From the NCBI GenBank assembly GCA_021647465.1, contig JAKIUQ010000003.1, forward strand, positions 176,179 to 240,178: a stretch of DNA of 64,000 bases, given 5' to 3'. The position numbers were made by a program, and so were the translations under genes. Within the stretch, counting starts at the first letter, position 1. Each line of letters starts with the position of its first letter. The notes under the pieces were generated by a model. The model worked only from the letters and a program-made list of their open reading frames with translations. It had not been told where the DNA came from and made no database searches. Positions 17,248 to 25,674 of the stretch are shown here, piece by piece. The stretch comes from Emcibacter sp. Its GTDB lineage: Bacteria > Pseudomonadota > Alphaproteobacteria > Sphingomonadales > Emcibacteraceae.

Positions 17248-17946
17248 ATGCGGGAAATCGTTTTTGATACGGAAACAACAGGATTTGATCCTTTTACAGG
17301 CGATCGGCTCGTGGAAATTGGTTGCGTAGAGGTGGAAAACTATTTGCCCACGGGCCGCATTTATCATCAACATGTCAATCCAGAGCGGGATATGCCGGAA
17401 GGGGCATTTCGTATTCATGGGCATAGCGCGGAGTTTCTTAAGGGTTTTCCAACATTTTCTGAAATTTACCCGGCATTTATTGATTTTGTCGGAGACGCGA
17501 AACTGGTGGCCCACAATGCCAGCTTTGACATGAAATTTATTAATTGGGAATTATCGCAGGTCGGCCATAAAGAATACCCGGGCAGCCGGGCGGTGGACAC
17601 TCTGGAAATTGCCCGCCGGAAATTTCCCGGTTCGCCCAATACTCTTGATGCCTTATGTAAAAGATTCGCCATTGATAATTCAAGCCGGGTTAAGCACGGG
17701 GCCTTGCTTGATGCAGAATTATTGGCAGAAGTTTATTTGGAATTGAGGGGGGGCCGGCAGCGGGGCCTTGCCTTGGACGCGCAAGAAAAAACCACCACCA
17801 ACGACATTGTTCAAACGCAGGAGCGCATCTTTCGCGAAAGCCGCCCGCACCACCCTTCAGAAGAAGAATTGAGGCGTCATGAGGCGTTTGTGATTGCCCT
17901 GGGTGAAAAAACACTTTGGGCAACAAAAAATAATTCTTCAAAATAA
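17248..17946 (+). CDS. dnaQ: DNA polymerase III epsilon subunit (proofreading exonuclease)
   Basis: DnaQ is the 3'-5' proofreading subunit of DNA polymerase III. The 232-residue protein shows the three DEDDh exonuclease motifs: DTETTGFDPFTGDRLVEIG at the N-terminus, HNASFDMKFINWEL, and the C-terminal HGALLDAELLAEVYLEL, with catalytic residues Asp, Glu, Asp, His and Asp present. A short C-terminal tail would bind the polymerase subunit. It lies 25 bp after coaE and is the last gene of this plus-strand run, converging with secB. Confidence 0.95.
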   Translation: MREIVFDTETTGFDPFTGDRLVEIGCVEVENYLPTGRIYHQHVNPERDMPEGAFRIHGHSAEFLKGFPTFSEIYPAFIDFVGDAKLVAHNASFDMKFINWELSQVGHKEYPGSRAVDTLEIARRKFPGSPNTLDALCKRFAIDNSSRVKHGALLDAELLAEVYLELRGGRQRGLALDAQEKTTTNDIVQTQERIFRESRPHHPSEEELRRHEAFVIALGEKTLWATKNNSSK

Positions 17947-18000
17947 AACCCCAGACAAGTTACGCCTGAAGGTTTTAAATTAAACGATAGATTAAGCGGC

Positions 18001-18519
18001 TTAATTAACAACCACATCATCTTTTGGTTCGGCCTGATCCTGAATATTTTGCATTTGCTGCTGATATAGCGCGGCAAAATCAATAGGCTCCAGCATCAAT
18101 GGCGGGAAACCGCCGTCCCGCGTGACATCAGCAACAATGCGGCGTGCAAAAGGGAATAGCTGGCGCGGCGCTTCGATCATAAGGAACGGCTGCAGGGTAT
18201 TTTCCGGCAGGTTCTTTGCGGCAAAAAGGCCTGAATAAACCAGCTCGGCCACAAAAGCAATATCGTCACCGGTCTTGGCTGTGGTGGTTATTTTTAGATC
18301 AACTTCATAGACATCTTCCCCCACGGCCTTGGCGTTCAGATTAACATTGATATCCATGGAAGGTTTTTCCTGGGATAATTTTTGCAATGTTTGCGCCGGT
18401 GTCGGGTTTTCAAAAGACAGGTCTTTGATATATTGGCCAAGAATGCCAATTTGAGGGCCGGTATTTTCACCAGCAACGTCTGTTTTTTCTTCTGTTTTGT
18501 TTTCTGTTTCGTCTGACAT
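18001..18519 (-). CDS. secB: protein-export chaperone SecB
   Basis: SecB is the tetrameric cytosolic chaperone that delivers unfolded precursors to SecA. The 172-residue protein contains IGILGQYIKDLSFENP, DINVNLNAKAVGEDVYEVDL, AELVYSGLFA and the C-terminal ARRIVADVTRDGGFPPLMLEPIDF, all family hallmarks. The acidic N-terminus (SDETENKTEEKTD) is usual in alphaproteobacteria. It converges with dnaQ. secA lies 12 kb away in this window. Confidence 0.95.
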   Translation of the reverse strand: MSDETENKTEEKTDVAGENTGPQIGILGQYIKDLSFENPTPAQTLQKLSQEKPSMDINVNLNAKAVGEDVYEVDLKITTTAKTGDDIAFVAELVYSGLFAAKNLPENTLQPFLMIEAPRQLFPFARRIVADVTRDGGFPPLMLEPIDFAALYQQQMQNIQDQAEPKDDVVVN

Positions 18520-18660
18520 AAATATATCCCAATTGCTATAATGGTTTCTTATAAAAATATGTGGCTATCATGGATTGTGCCTCAGCACAAGGCGAAGATG
18601 GTGAAAGCTTCAAATATCTGTCATATTATGTTGTTCGGGCCAAATAGATCTGGCATTGCC

Positions 18661-19128
18661 CTATTTCTTGTGGTCAATATTTTTAGGGTCTTCTTCTTCA
18701 TACTCCCCGTTTATGATGATTCCTTCAGGGGGGCGGGGGCTGTTTTTATGTCCTGAGGCGTTTTTGTAAAAACTGTTGCGAATATTCTGCACAATTATTT
18801 TTCCAAGGACGGCCCGGATCGGGGGGGTTGCCAACAGCACAGCAATACTATCGGTAATGAAACCCGGCAAGAGAAAAAACAGCCCGGCGACCAATAAAAA
18901 GACCCCATGCAGAATATCTTCTACGGGACTTTCGCCCCGCTGCAATGTTTCATGCATACGGTTTAAGACCATTATGCCCTGTTGACGGATCAGATAAATC
19001 CCGATGACAGCGGTCAAGATGGTGAGCAACAGGGCCTGAAGCCCGCCAATAGCACTGCCAACTTCAAGAAAAACCAGAAATTCCAGATAGGGTACGCTAA
19101 GAAGTATGATCAATATCAGCAAAGGCAT
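18661..19128 (-). CDS. fxsA: FxsA family membrane protein
   Basis: A 155-residue inner-membrane protein with three to four hydrophobic segments: an N-terminal LLILIILLSVPYLEFLVFLE, LLLTILTAVIGIYLIRQQG, and a C-terminal pair around GVFLLVAGLFFLLPGFITDS, the FxsA signature. FxsA suppresses F-exclusion of phage T7 in E. coli when overproduced, but its normal role is unknown. The cytosolic tail is charged. It lies 141 bp upstream of secB on the same strand, next to the Tim44-like gene as in many alphaproteobacteria. Confidence 0.9.
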   Translation of the reverse strand: MPLLILIILLSVPYLEFLVFLEVGSAIGGLQALLLTILTAVIGIYLIRQQGIMVLNRMHETLQRGESPVEDILHGVFLLVAGLFFLLPGFITDSIAVLLATPPIRAVLGKIIVQNIRNSFYKNASGHKNSPRPPEGIIINGEYEEEDPKNIDHKK

Positions 19129-19271
19129 GTTTTTGGACTCTTAAATAATAAAATTAGGGGCCTATTGTTTGATAAAATAAAAATCTGTATTTAAATTTAT
19201 CATAATAAGGCCTATATATACAGGCTATATAAGTATTATTCATCTTTAGCCAAGGCGTGGAACAGGAAAAA

Positions 19272-19991
19272 ATGCAAACGGAAACCGAAAGCGTAGAACT
19301 TATTGTAATTTTGGCACTGGTTGCCGTGTTTATTTTGTTTCAGCTTCGTCGGACGCTGGGCAAAAAAACCGGCTATGACCCAACCAAAGATCAGCCCAAG
19401 GATAAAGGGCCCGCTTACGGCGACCAGAATGATAATCGGCGCCATCAAAATAAGGCAGATGATGAAAGTGATATTTACGCCATTCTGCCGGATGAGGAAC
19501 AGATTGAGCCACCCGTTAATTTAGGCCTTTCAAAATCATCACCATTTTACGCGGTGGTTGAAAAGATACATCAATTTGATCCGTCTTTTAATGTGCTGAG
19601 CTTTTTTGATGGGGCCGAATATGCTTATGGCCTGATTTTAAATGCTTTTTGGAGCAAGGACAGGAAAACATTGCGCAGCATGTTAAGCCGGCAAGTTTAT
19701 GATCAATTTTCCGGCGCCATTGATGCCATGGAGAAAAAGAAACTGCGGCATGAAAACAAGCTGATGGATGTTGAAAAAATTGATCTCCTTGATGTGACGC
19801 TGACAGGCAGCCTTGCGGAAGTCACGGTTGAATTTACCAGTCATATGATTATGTCTACGCGCGATGCGGACGACAAGATTATTGAGGGTGACGCAGACAG
19901 GGCGATTAAAATATCCGATATCTGGACATTTTGCCGGGACGTGAAAAGCGCGGACCCCAACTGGACGCTGGTTGCGACGCGCACGGGCTAG
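19272..19991 (+). CDS. Tim44/TimA-like domain protein
   Basis: A membrane-anchored protein of about 239 residues resembling mitochondrial Tim44. One N-terminal transmembrane helix (ELIVILALVAVFILFQLRRT) is followed by a charged linker and a C-terminal Tim44-like domain. The domain contains FDGAEYAYGLILNAFWSKDR, LRSMLSRQVYDQF, the long alpha segment before LDVTLTGSLAEVTVEFTSHM, and IWTFCRDVKSADPNWTLVAT. I chose ATG 19272 because AGGA lies just upstream, although an in-frame GTG at 19257 is possible. It precedes mltA by 22 bp, and fxsA is divergent. The role in alphaproteobacteria is unclear. Confidence 0.88.
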   Translation: MQTETESVELIVILALVAVFILFQLRRTLGKKTGYDPTKDQPKDKGPAYGDQNDNRRHQNKADDESDIYAILPDEEQIEPPVNLGLSKSSPFYAVVEKIHQFDPSFNVLSFFDGAEYAYGLILNAFWSKDRKTLRSMLSRQVYDQFSGAIDAMEKKKLRHENKLMDVEKIDLLDVTLTGSLAEVTVEFTSHMIMSTRDADDKIIEGDADRAIKISDIWTFCRDVKSADPNWTLVATRTG

Positions 19992-20013
19992 GACCCATAG
20001 AATGATATAACAT

Positions 20014-21243
20014 ATGCGGAAATCTTTTATAATTGTCGGCGCGGGATTTTTATTATCTCTTTTCTTGTTTTTGTGGGTTTTGGTAAAAGATGACGCCCTC
20101 CGAGAAGAGCCTGAATTTATGGCGGTGTCTTATGGTGATCTTGAATATTGGTCATCGGATCAGCAAAGTCAGGCGCTGGCGGCCTTTAAAAACTCCTGCC
20201 GTATATTCCTGTCCTGGCCCGCGACAAAAATAATATCTCCGGAAAGGCTTGGTGGCCGCGCCGGGGATTGGCATTCTTCCTGCCAATTGGCCGAGACGTT
20301 TGAGGTGCCAACAGATCATCAAGCCAAAGAATTTTTTGAGCAATATTTTACGGTTATTTCTTATACCCAAGATACAGAAGGGCTGTTCACGGGATATTTT
20401 GCCCCGGAATATCACGGCAGCGACAAGCCGTCCGCAGAATATAGCTATCCGCTTTATGGGCTTCCGGAAGGCTTGAAAACCTTGAATCTTGGCGACTTTC
20501 GCGCCGATTTAAAAGGACAAACCATCATTGGTGAAATCAGGGACGGGGCGTTTGTGCCTTATAAAGACCGTGAAATAATCGATAGGGGTGCCTTGGAAAA
20601 CCAAGAGCTGGAACTGGTCTGGTTAAAAGACCCGGTAGATGCTTTTTTTATGCATATTCAAGGTTCCGGCGTTATCCGATATGAAAATGGCGATCAGAAA
20701 TTATTTGGCTATGCCGGTAAAAACGGTAAGGCTTATCACGCCATTGGAAAATTTTTAATTCAGAGCGGCGAGATTAAAAAACAGGATATGTCCATGCAGG
20801 CGATCAGGGGCTGGATTAAGGATAACCCCCTGCAGGCTGAGGCGCTGATGTGGAAAAACCCGTCATATGTTTTTTTCAGGGCCATGGAGGGCCGGCTGCC
20901 GGTTGGGGCCATGAATGTGGAACTTACCGCCGGAAGGTCGCTGGCGGTAGACCGTAAATTTGTACCATTAGGCATTCCTGTCTGGCTTGACCTTAAACCA
21001 TCGGCAGAAACAGGCACAGAAATCAAAAACCCTATCAGGCGACTGGTTATCGCGCAGGATACGGGTGGCGCGATCAAGGGCCGGGTACGGGGCGACGTTT
21101 ATTGGGGCATTGGCGAGGAGGCCGGTTTAATGGCGGGCCCCATGAAGGATCTAGGCCGGTATTATTTCCTGCTACCAAAAGACTTGGCCGGGCGGCTATT
21201 GTCTGATCAAAATACACCTCTTACAAAGGCGGGCCCGTCATGA
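20014..21243 (+). CDS. mltA: membrane-bound lytic murein transglycosylase A
   Basis: MltA cleaves the glycan strands of peptidoglycan to give 1,6-anhydromuropeptides. The 409-residue protein has an N-terminal hydrophobic anchor (FIIVGAGFLLSLFLFLWVLV) without a lipobox cysteine, so unlike E. coli MltA it is probably not a lipoprotein. The MltA domain includes GLFTGYFAPEYHGS, DPVDAFFMHIQGSGVIRYEN, and NPSYVFFRAMEG. The C-terminal 3D domain has RLVIAQDTGGAIKGRVRGDV with the catalytic Asp and ends YYFLLPK. It overlaps the smr gene by 4 bp. Confidence 0.94.
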   Translation: MRKSFIIVGAGFLLSLFLFLWVLVKDDALREEPEFMAVSYGDLEYWSSDQQSQALAAFKNSCRIFLSWPATKIISPERLGGRAGDWHSSCQLAETFEVPTDHQAKEFFEQYFTVISYTQDTEGLFTGYFAPEYHGSDKPSAEYSYPLYGLPEGLKTLNLGDFRADLKGQTIIGEIRDGAFVPYKDREIIDRGALENQELELVWLKDPVDAFFMHIQGSGVIRYENGDQKLFGYAGKNGKAYHAIGKFLIQSGEIKKQDMSMQAIRGWIKDNPLQAEALMWKNPSYVFFRAMEGRLPVGAMNVELTAGRSLAVDRKFVPLGIPVWLDLKPSAETGTEIKNPIRRLVIAQDTGGAIKGRVRGDVYWGIGEEAGLMAGPMKDLGRYYFLLPKDLAGRLLSDQNTPLTKAGPS

Positions 21244-21830
21244 GCGGTAAAAAACCACGGGACAGCCTAAGCACGGCCGAAAAAAAGCTCTGGCAGAAAG
21301 TCACTGAAAATATCTCCAGATTAAACAACAATCAAGCCATGACCCCCCTTGTCCGCAAATCATATTATTTAAATAATATGCCGGAAAATGTTTCTTTTAG
21401 CCGCCAAAGGCCCTTAGCCGCCCCTGCGGCGCGGCTAAATGAACAGGGCTTTTCGCTTAAAGATATTGATCATAACTGGCAGAAAAGGCTGCGGCGCGGC
21501 AAGGTTAAGCCCGAAGGGAAGATCGACCTTCATGGCATGTCTCAAGACAGGGCTTTTGACGCGCTCACCCGTTACATAGAAGAGGCCCACCGCCGCGGTA
21601 AAAGATCAATTTTGGTGGTGACCGGTAAGGGCCGCCAAAAAACCGGCGCTAAAGGGAGCGGGATATTAAGGGCCAATGTGCCAAGATGGCTGTCTCAGGG
21701 CGCCTTGGCGCAATATATTGTATCTTATTATTCGGCCAATATCGAACATGGCGCGGACGGCGCGCTATATGTGGTTTTGAAACGGGGCCGGGAAACGAGA
21801 CCAGGGCGAGAAACTCAACAAGAAACCTAA
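21240..21830 (+). CDS. Smr domain protein
   Basis: A 196-residue protein with a C-terminal Smr domain: GKIDLHGMSQDRAFDALTRY (the LDLHG motif), SILVVTGKGRQ (TGKG motif) and the SGILRANVPRWLSQ segment. Smr domains are nucleic-acid nucleases or nicking modules related to the MutS2 C-terminus, and some stand-alone ones act on RNA. The N-terminal ~80 residues are basic and lack a fold I recognise. The gene overlaps mltA by 4 bp and is followed 9 bp later by the HTH gene. The mltA-smr-HTH trio is conserved in alphaproteobacteria. Confidence 0.9.
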   Translation: MSGKKPRDSLSTAEKKLWQKVTENISRLNNNQAMTPLVRKSYYLNNMPENVSFSRQRPLAAPAARLNEQGFSLKDIDHNWQKRLRRGKVKPEGKIDLHGMSQDRAFDALTRYIEEAHRRGKRSILVVTGKGRQKTGAKGSGILRANVPRWLSQGALAQYIVSYYSANIEHGADGALYVVLKRGRETRPGRETQQET

Positions 21831-21839
21831 GGGGAATGA

Positions 21840-22202
21840 ATGACACCGCTTGGTAAAAAAATAAGACAACTCAGGGCAGACAAGGCTGTCAGCCAAAAGA
21901 AGATGGCATCAGATTTAAATATTAGCCCCGCCTATCTGTCCGCATTGGAGCATGGCCATCGGGGTCAGCCCACGTGGGCCCTGGTGCAAAAAATGATCAG
22001 CTATTTCAATTTAATCTGGGATGATGCGGAGGAGATCGAGCTTCTGGCCCGGGGCTCACGTCCGAAAATCACATTGGATACATCAGGACTATCACCAGAA
22101 GCTGTGATAATGGCCAATCAGCTGGGGGGTAACATTCGCCGCCTGACCCCAGACCATATTGCGGGAATCACCAGAATTCTCAATAAAATCCCCAAGAAAT
22201 AA
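21840..22202 (+). CDS. XRE-family helix-turn-helix regulator
   Basis: A 120-residue protein with an N-terminal Cro/C1-type HTH: GKKIRQLRADKAVSQKKMAS then NISPAYLSALEHGHRG. It is followed by a short helical region and SGLSPEAVIMANQLGGNIRR. The start ATG has AAGGGGA upstream. It is co-transcribed with mltA and smr and is of a type found there in other alphaproteobacteria. The tail GLSPEAVIMANQLGG does not look like a metabolite-sensing domain. Targets are unknown. Confidence 0.87.
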   Translation: MTPLGKKIRQLRADKAVSQKKMASDLNISPAYLSALEHGHRGQPTWALVQKMISYFNLIWDDAEEIELLARGSRPKITLDTSGLSPEAVIMANQLGGNIRRLTPDHIAGITRILNKIPKK

Positions 22203-22205
22203 ACC

Positions 22206-23507
22206 CTATTTATCTGGTCCGGCTGTATCGGGAATGATCAATATGGAGGTGATTTGATTGCGGCGCCTTTTTAAGACCTCAAACGTAAACCCGGGCGTGG
22301 TTGATGTCTGTGTAAAGCGCTGACCGGGAAGGGGAATTGTTTCTGCAATATCAATCACATGCCCGGCAATCGTTGTCACATGTTCATCACTTAAGTTCCA
22401 ATTAAACTGACGATTTAAGTCACGAATTGCTGTATCACCCCTGACAATGACTGACCCGTTTTTCAAGGGCTCAATTTCCTCGGAAGACGTGTCATGTTCG
22501 TCATAAATTTCACCGACAATTTCTTCCAGAATATCTTCAAGGGTCGTTACCCCCATAAAGTCGCCATATTCATCAACTACTAAGGCAAAGTGGGAGTTTT
22601 TTGCCAAAAACAGGGCCAACTGTTCTTGCAGGCTGGTTGTTTCTGGCACAAACCAAGGATCATGGGCAATTTTGGTGAAATCAATATTTTTTGCGGAGCC
22701 GCCATTGGCCTTGATGGCGCGCAATACTTCCTTGGCATGAATAACACCGATAATATTGTCGGGATCTTCCCGCCATAGAGGCAGTCTTGTATGGGGGCTA
22801 TTGACCAGCTGGGCAAAAATATCATCACTATTGTCATCCGCATTGATCATTTCCACGTTTTTCCGATGTACCATGACATCTTCAAGCTGAACATCCTGTA
22901 AATCAAGAATGCTGTCGAGCATATCTTTATTATATTTGATGAGGCCACCTTCGTGGGCCTGAAAACTGATGGCGCCCCGAATTTCATCATGGGCCGAGAA
23001 AAGCTTTTGCCCGACAATGTCAATACCGAACATTTTTAAGGTTGCCCGGACAATATATTGAACCAATGTCATGATGGGCGCAAAAAGCAGGACGACTAAT
23101 TTAACAAAAGGCGCGGCCTTTAACGAGACACGCTCAGGGTTGGAAATGGCATAGGTTTTCGGTAACACATCCGCGAAAACAAGTATGATTACGGTCATGA
23201 CTCCTGTGGCATAGACCACGCCGATCTCACCAAATATGCGGATAAAAAATGCTGTGGCAAGGGCGGAGGCTAAAATATTCACCAGATTATTGCCAAGCAG
23301 AATGGCCCCGATCAGGGTTTCTGTATCACCGATGAGCTTTTCGATTACCTTGGCCCGTTTGTTGCCTTCCCTGGCCAAACGATGAATTCGCGAAGGGGAT
23401 GTGGCCGTTAATGCGGTTTCTGAACCAGAGAATGTTCCCGATAAAATGATCAAAAATAAAATGATGCCGGAAAAAACAAGAATTTCTATTATAAAATATG
23501 TTGTCAT
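22206..23507 (-). CDS. CNNM/CBS-domain membrane protein (CorC/HlyC family)
   Basis: A 433-residue inner-membrane protein. The N-terminal half is a CNNM (DUF21) domain with about four helices, containing ILSGTFSGSETALTATSPSR and LLGNNLVNILASALATAFFI. Two CBS domains follow (about 210-340, including HTRLPLWREDPDNIIGVIHA and LVVDEYGDFMGVTTLEDILE), and a C-terminal CorC_HlyC domain ends the protein. Relatives export or regulate Mg2+ or Co2+. In alphaproteobacteria the gene is often found next to aroB-aroK, as here. Confidence 0.91.
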   Translation of the reverse strand: MTTYFIIEILVFSGIILFLIILSGTFSGSETALTATSPSRIHRLAREGNKRAKVIEKLIGDTETLIGAILLGNNLVNILASALATAFFIRIFGEIGVVYATGVMTVIILVFADVLPKTYAISNPERVSLKAAPFVKLVVLLFAPIMTLVQYIVRATLKMFGIDIVGQKLFSAHDEIRGAISFQAHEGGLIKYNKDMLDSILDLQDVQLEDVMVHRKNVEMINADDNSDDIFAQLVNSPHTRLPLWREDPDNIIGVIHAKEVLRAIKANGGSAKNIDFTKIAHDPWFVPETTSLQEQLALFLAKNSHFALVVDEYGDFMGVTTLEDILEEIVGEIYDEHDTSSEEIEPLKNGSVIVRGDTAIRDLNRQFNWNLSDEHVTTIAGHVIDIAETIPLPGQRFTQTSTTPGFTFEVLKRRRNQITSILIIPDTAGPDK

Positions 23508-23559
23508 GAAGCCTATACCGAAAAAGTTTTTAATTAATTATATGAATTGGATTTTATGT

Positions 23560-24678
23560 TTAATTTATGGCCGCCTGGAAAATTTCTTTGACGTCTTTGG
23601 GGTCTATCTTATTGCTTAAAAAAGCCTTTCCAATAGCGGATACTATCACAAAATTCACCCGCCCGCCGAATTTTTTTTTATCTTGCAAAACATGATTATA
23701 TAACCGCTCCGCCGTCATTTTTACCTGTGATATTGGGTGGCCTGTTTTACTTGCGCGCGTTGGCAGGGATATTTCTTCCAGATGCTTTTGCAGCCTTTCG
23801 GCATCCTTTTTTGGACAAAGGCCCATTTTAACCGATAAATTAAAGGCCATGACCATGCCAATGGCGACGGCTTCCCCATGGAAAAGAAGGTCTGAATATC
23901 CGGCTTCTGCCTCTAGTGCGTGACCAAAAGTATGACCAAGGTTAAGCAGCGCCCGCTTGCCGCGCTCTTTTTCATCCTCGGCAACGACACGCGCTTTGGC
24001 TTGACAGCTTTTGACAATGGCGCTCATCCGGGCTTCTGGGTCGCCGGCGATAATTTTTTTGCCGTTTTTTTCCAGCCAGTTGAAAAACGCCGCATCGTCA
24101 ATCAGGCCATATTTTACCACTTCTGCATATCCTGCCAACAGATGTCTTTTGGGCAGACTGTTCAAGCTGCTGACATCAGTCAGAACCAAACAAGGCTGGT
24201 GAAAGCTGCCCACAAGATTTTTGCCGCGCGGGCTGTTGATGCCGGTTTTGCCGCCAACAGAACTGTCAACCTGGGCTAAAAGTGTGGTCGGGATTTGGAT
24301 AAAATCAATGCCCCGCATGTAAATGCTGGCGGCAAACCCCACCAAATCGCCAATCACGCCGCCGCCAAAGGCGATGATTACATCATTTCGCTCTAATTTT
24401 AAAGACAGCAGTTGATCCAGCAAACTTTCCAAATGGTGAAAAGATTTTGTGGCCTCCCCCGCTGGCATAATGATGGTGTCAAATTCTATGTTTGACGAGA
24501 CAAGCGATTTTTCAAGGCGCGGAAGCTGGTGTTTTGCCACATTTTCATCTGTGATAACCACGGTTTTCAATCTTGGCAACAGGGGGGCGATAACCGTGCC
24601 GGCCTGATCCAGCAGACCGGCACCCACAAGAATATCATAACGTTGGTTCTTCAGAGAGACCGTTATTTTCTGGGTCAT
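23560..24678 (-). CDS. aroB: 3-dehydroquinate synthase
   Basis: AroB converts DAHP to 3-dehydroquinate, an NAD- and metal-dependent step of the shikimate pathway. The 372-residue protein has FGGGVIGDLVGFAASIYMRG (NAD and metal region), QIPTTLLAQVDSSVGGKTGI, AGYAEVVKYGLI with metal and substrate ligands, and RALLNLGHTFGHALEAEAGY with the zinc-ligand His residues. It overlaps aroK by 4 bp, so the two are translationally coupled. Confidence 0.96.
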   Translation of the reverse strand: MTQKITVSLKNQRYDILVGAGLLDQAGTVIAPLLPRLKTVVITDENVAKHQLPRLEKSLVSSNIEFDTIIMPAGEATKSFHHLESLLDQLLSLKLERNDVIIAFGGGVIGDLVGFAASIYMRGIDFIQIPTTLLAQVDSSVGGKTGINSPRGKNLVGSFHQPCLVLTDVSSLNSLPKRHLLAGYAEVVKYGLIDDAAFFNWLEKNGKKIIAGDPEARMSAIVKSCQAKARVVAEDEKERGKRALLNLGHTFGHALEAEAGYSDLLFHGEAVAIGMVMAFNLSVKMGLCPKKDAERLQKHLEEISLPTRASKTGHPISQVKMTAERLYNHVLQDKKKFGGRVNFVIVSAIGKAFLSNKIDPKDVKEIFQAAIN

Positions 24679-25286
24679 TTTTTTTCTCTGTTTTTCATTT
24701 CGGAAACTTTTTTCGGCGCAAGATATTGGTTAAGTTTGCGAATAATATCATTGACCACTTTTTCATGAGGGCCGGCACCGGTTTCTACTGTAATGGCGGC
24801 CTGCCCATAGACAGGGTAGCGTATTTTGGCAAGATTCCGCAATATTTCTTCGGGGTTTCCGGTGCGAAGGAGGGGGCGCGTATTGCGCCGGGATGTCCGT
24901 TCCACCAAATGATCAATATCTGCTCTTAACCAAATCGTGATGGTTTTATCGAGCAATCTTTTGCGGGTTTCTTTATTCATAAAGGCCCCGCCGCCCGTAC
25001 CAAGAATATTGGGCTGATCAGAAATCAGGCGGCTGATGACCTTTCTTTCTCCTGTGCGGAAGTCTTCTTCGCCAAATTTTTCGAAAATTTCACTTACGGT
25101 ATGGTCTGCTGCAATTTCAATTTCAGCATCGGAATCAACGAAGGGTAACCCGAGCTTGCGCGCCAGACGCACACCAACAGTTGTTTTTCCTGATCCCATA
25201 AGACCGATCAGGGATATACTCTTGGTTAAAGGGTATCTTAGCCGGTCACTGGGAAATTTTATTTTGGTTTTCTGCACACGTTTCAT
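24675..25286 (-). CDS. aroK: shikimate kinase
   Basis: AroK phosphorylates shikimate with ATP. The 203-residue protein carries an N-terminal extension (MKRVQKTKIKFPSDRLRYPL) before the P-loop LIGLMGSGKTTVGVRLARKL. DSDAEIE (shikimate binding), GEEDFRTGER, LGTGGGAFMN and RRNTRPLLRT are all present. It overlaps aroB by 4 bp. The extension makes it a little longer than the usual 170-180 residues, but the enzyme is complete. Confidence 0.95.
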   Translation of the reverse strand: MKRVQKTKIKFPSDRLRYPLTKSISLIGLMGSGKTTVGVRLARKLGLPFVDSDAEIEIAADHTVSEIFEKFGEEDFRTGERKVISRLISDQPNILGTGGGAFMNKETRKRLLDKTITIWLRADIDHLVERTSRRNTRPLLRTGNPEEILRNLAKIRYPVYGQAAITVETGAGPHEKVVNDIIRKLNQYLAPKKVSEMKNREKK

Positions 25287-25475
25287 GATGCTATACTCTT
25301 AGCACGGCTTTTAAATTTATACATACAGTAAAGTCATAAAAACACCATATTTTTTTCGGACTTTAATCTTGAAAAAAACAGGAAAGTGAGTGGGCGCTTT
25401 ACGATTGATGATGATATGGTTAGAATGACACCATTATCAGATATATTTTTATTATAATAGGGAAAAGCAGAAATA

Positions 25476-25616
25476 ATGGGTAAATTTTGGTTCGTAATTA
25501 TCATATTAATTTTATTAGCAATTCTTGGGGGCGGGCTTTATTTAATGACTGTTGAAATTGACCCCCCCCGGAACCAAGTGGAAAAAACATTGCCCGACGA
25601 TATGTTTCCTCAATAA
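25476..25616 (+). CDS. 46-residue single-pass membrane peptide
   Basis: A short gene starting MGKFWFVIIILILLAILGGG, with one transmembrane helix followed by a short tail (DPPRNQVEKTLPDDMFPQ). A GGGAAAA stretch lies upstream. Small proteins of this plan, a helix followed by a D-x-PP-x-x-x-VEK-x-(I/L)-P tail, are known from other alphaproteobacteria at this locus. The conserved tail and clean frame make it a real gene. It lies between divergent aroK and the large secreted protein gene. Function is unknown. Confidence 0.75.
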   Translation: MGKFWFVIIILILLAILGGGLYLMTVEIDPPRNQVEKTLPDDMFPQ

Positions 25617-25674
25617 TATAAATTTATAGGCCTTAAATTTTTCAGGAATTTATCGGTATTGATTAGGAAATAAT

